Below, piece by piece: positions 63,088-64,000 of a DNA stretch of 64,000 nt (position 1 is its first letter; the number at the start of each line of letters is the position of its first letter). Origin of the DNA: Manduca sexta. Its lineage: Eukaryota; Arthropoda; Insecta; Lepidoptera; Sphingidae. Location of the stretch: positions 3,341,245 through 3,405,244 of the forward strand of contig NC_051119.1 in NCBI RefSeq assembly GCF_014839805.1, in the 5' to 3' direction. The notes under the pieces are model-generated. The model was not told the DNA's origin, searched no databases, and worked only from the letters and a program-made list of their open reading frames with translations. The position numbers and the translations under genes are program-made.

Positions 63088-63094
63088 TGTCCCA

Positions 63095-63260
63095 AAAAGT
63101 CACAAATCCACCAATCACATATTTACGATGTCCGCAATGAAAGTTGTACGCGCGCGACACACGCGCCCCGCGCCACGGCTGTCGCAAGACTGAACCGGCG
63201 AGATGTCCCCTACCACGTTAAATGAAGTGGTAGACGTTACGTTTCGAATGACTGGCTTTA
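63095..63260 (-). promoter_or_regulatory. Probable promoter and 5' UTR of the Dscam-like gene
   Basis: The 150 bp upstream of the start codon are unusually CpG-rich for this window (for example GGCGCGGGGCGCGTGTGTCG on the minus strand near 63165). They contain GGTTCAGTC around 63186..63194, which fits the arthropod initiator TCAGT. Transcription would run leftward with a 5' UTR of about 100 nt. No clear TATA box or downstream element was found. Inference only. Confidence 0.4.
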
Positions 63261-63462
63261 CGTGCGGATCTAATGCACTCCCGTGATTTGCACGGATTGT
63301 AAACATTCGATTTACAGTTAAGAGTGTTGGTTCGTTGATTGCTTTTTATATGATGAAAATCAAAGTGAATTTGTTTGAATTTGGACATTGTTTTACGATT
63401 ACTATTGAAAATGTTTGTGGAATGGTCTAGAATTATTTAAATTATTTTTAAGTTTTAGTATG

Positions 63463-63774
63463 TAATAATATCAGTCATGTATTATATACTGTCCTACTGT
63501 TGGCCACGGGCCTCAACTACTGAGAGGGATTAGGCCTTAGTCCACCACGCTGGCCTAGTGCGGATTGGTAGACTTCACACACCCTCAAAATTCCTATAGA
63601 GAACTTCTCAGGTATGAGGTTTCCTCACGATGTTTTCCTTCATCGTTAAAGCAAGCTATAATTCACAAAGAACACACATAACTTAGAATAGTCAGAGGTA
63701 TGCCATCGGTTTTTGAACCTGCAGACATTCGTCGCGGCAATCCATTCCACACTCAACTGGAGTATCGACGCTTT
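63463..63774 (-). repeat. SINE family A, full copy upstream of the gene
   Basis: TATCAGTCATGTATTATATA to ACTCAACTGGAGTATCGACG; starts about 375 bp upstream of the start codon. Confidence 0.8.
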
Positions 63775-63947
63775 TGAATTAATAAGTGTTAAACGAAAAG
63801 TTAATAAGTGTTAAAGTAAAGAATAAATTCTTAAAAGAATTCTTCGAATGAAGTTAAGATTGCTTTATATTTAATTTTTAAATAAAAAAATATTACTAAA
63901 TTTTACGAATTTCAATGTTTCTCATATGACAAGATTTCCTGACGAAG

Positions 63948-64000
63948 GTGAAGTCCTCCTAGCCGAATTTTCGGCCAATCTTAACAGAGATCAGCCAGGT
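63948..64000 (+). repeat. Dispersed repeat family J, cut by the window end
   Basis: GAGATCAGCCAGGT at the edge matches the openings at 48890 and 52312. Confidence 0.5.

Noticed and set aside
42430..63041. Ig1-Ig4 exons of Dscam in the first intron
   Set aside because: Looked on the minus strand for Cys/Trp-bearing segments between AG and GT borders in non-repeat stretches and found none. A careful homology search could still find short ones.
63115..63306. 63-codon frame upstream of the Dscam-like start
   Set aside because: Lies in the CpG-rich promoter/5' UTR, has no signal peptide and is not in frame with a splice site to the gene.
1..64000. CRISPR array, rRNA, operon or phage features
   Set aside because: Base composition, spliced exons and repeat families show eukaryotic nuclear DNA; repeats are dispersed rather than regularly spaced with unique spacers.

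Overview
The window looks like lepidopteran (butterfly or moth) nuclear DNA: AT-rich, intron-rich and full of short dispersed repeats, including tRNA-headed SINEs of a type I associate with Lepidoptera and short Helitron-like elements. The species cannot be named from the sequence. No rRNA gene, CRISPR array or bacterial feature is present.

One gene dominates. It lies on the minus strand, starts with a signal-peptide exon at 63087 and runs to at least 5868. Its 3' end is probably beyond position 1. I could join 28 exons with compatible GT/AG borders and phases into about 1389 codons with no stop. The order is signal peptide, five Ig domains, four FN3 domains, one Ig, two FN3, one transmembrane helix and the start of a cytoplasmic tail. 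From Ig5 onward this is the architecture and sequence of the Dscam family of neuronal and immune cell-adhesion receptors. Ig1 to Ig4 of the usual ten-Ig Dscam were not found. The signal-peptide exon can splice in frame directly to the first half of an Ig5-like domain. Two further short exon candidates (50449..50488 and 43125..43186) sum to 102 nt and could also be included. There is no array of alternative exons like Dscam1 exons 4, 6 and 9.

Layout on the + strand: 1..5860 is repeats with no recognised exon. 5868..8316 holds the cytoplasmic and transmembrane exons. 11388..15351 holds FN6, FN5, Ig10 and the second half of FN4. 16404..25786 holds the start of FN4, then FN3, FN2 and FN1. 26225..29981 holds Ig9 and Ig8. 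35671..40179 holds Ig7, Ig6 and most of Ig5. 42344..42429 holds the start of Ig5. 42430..63041 is a large first intron containing a 4.16-kb Ty3/gypsy LTR retrotransposon (54336..58499) with identical 100-bp LTRs and a broken reading frame. 63042..63087 is the first coding exon, next to a CpG-rich probable promoter.

The introns hold at least eleven repeat families: two tRNA-like SINE families, two other common short families, Helitron-like elements with exact A|TC...CTAG|T borders, palindromic mariner-like MITEs, a hAT-like MITE, fold-back elements with 12-14 bp target duplications, LINE fragments and a 122-126 bp tandem repeat. Several are nested, which gives relative insertion ages.
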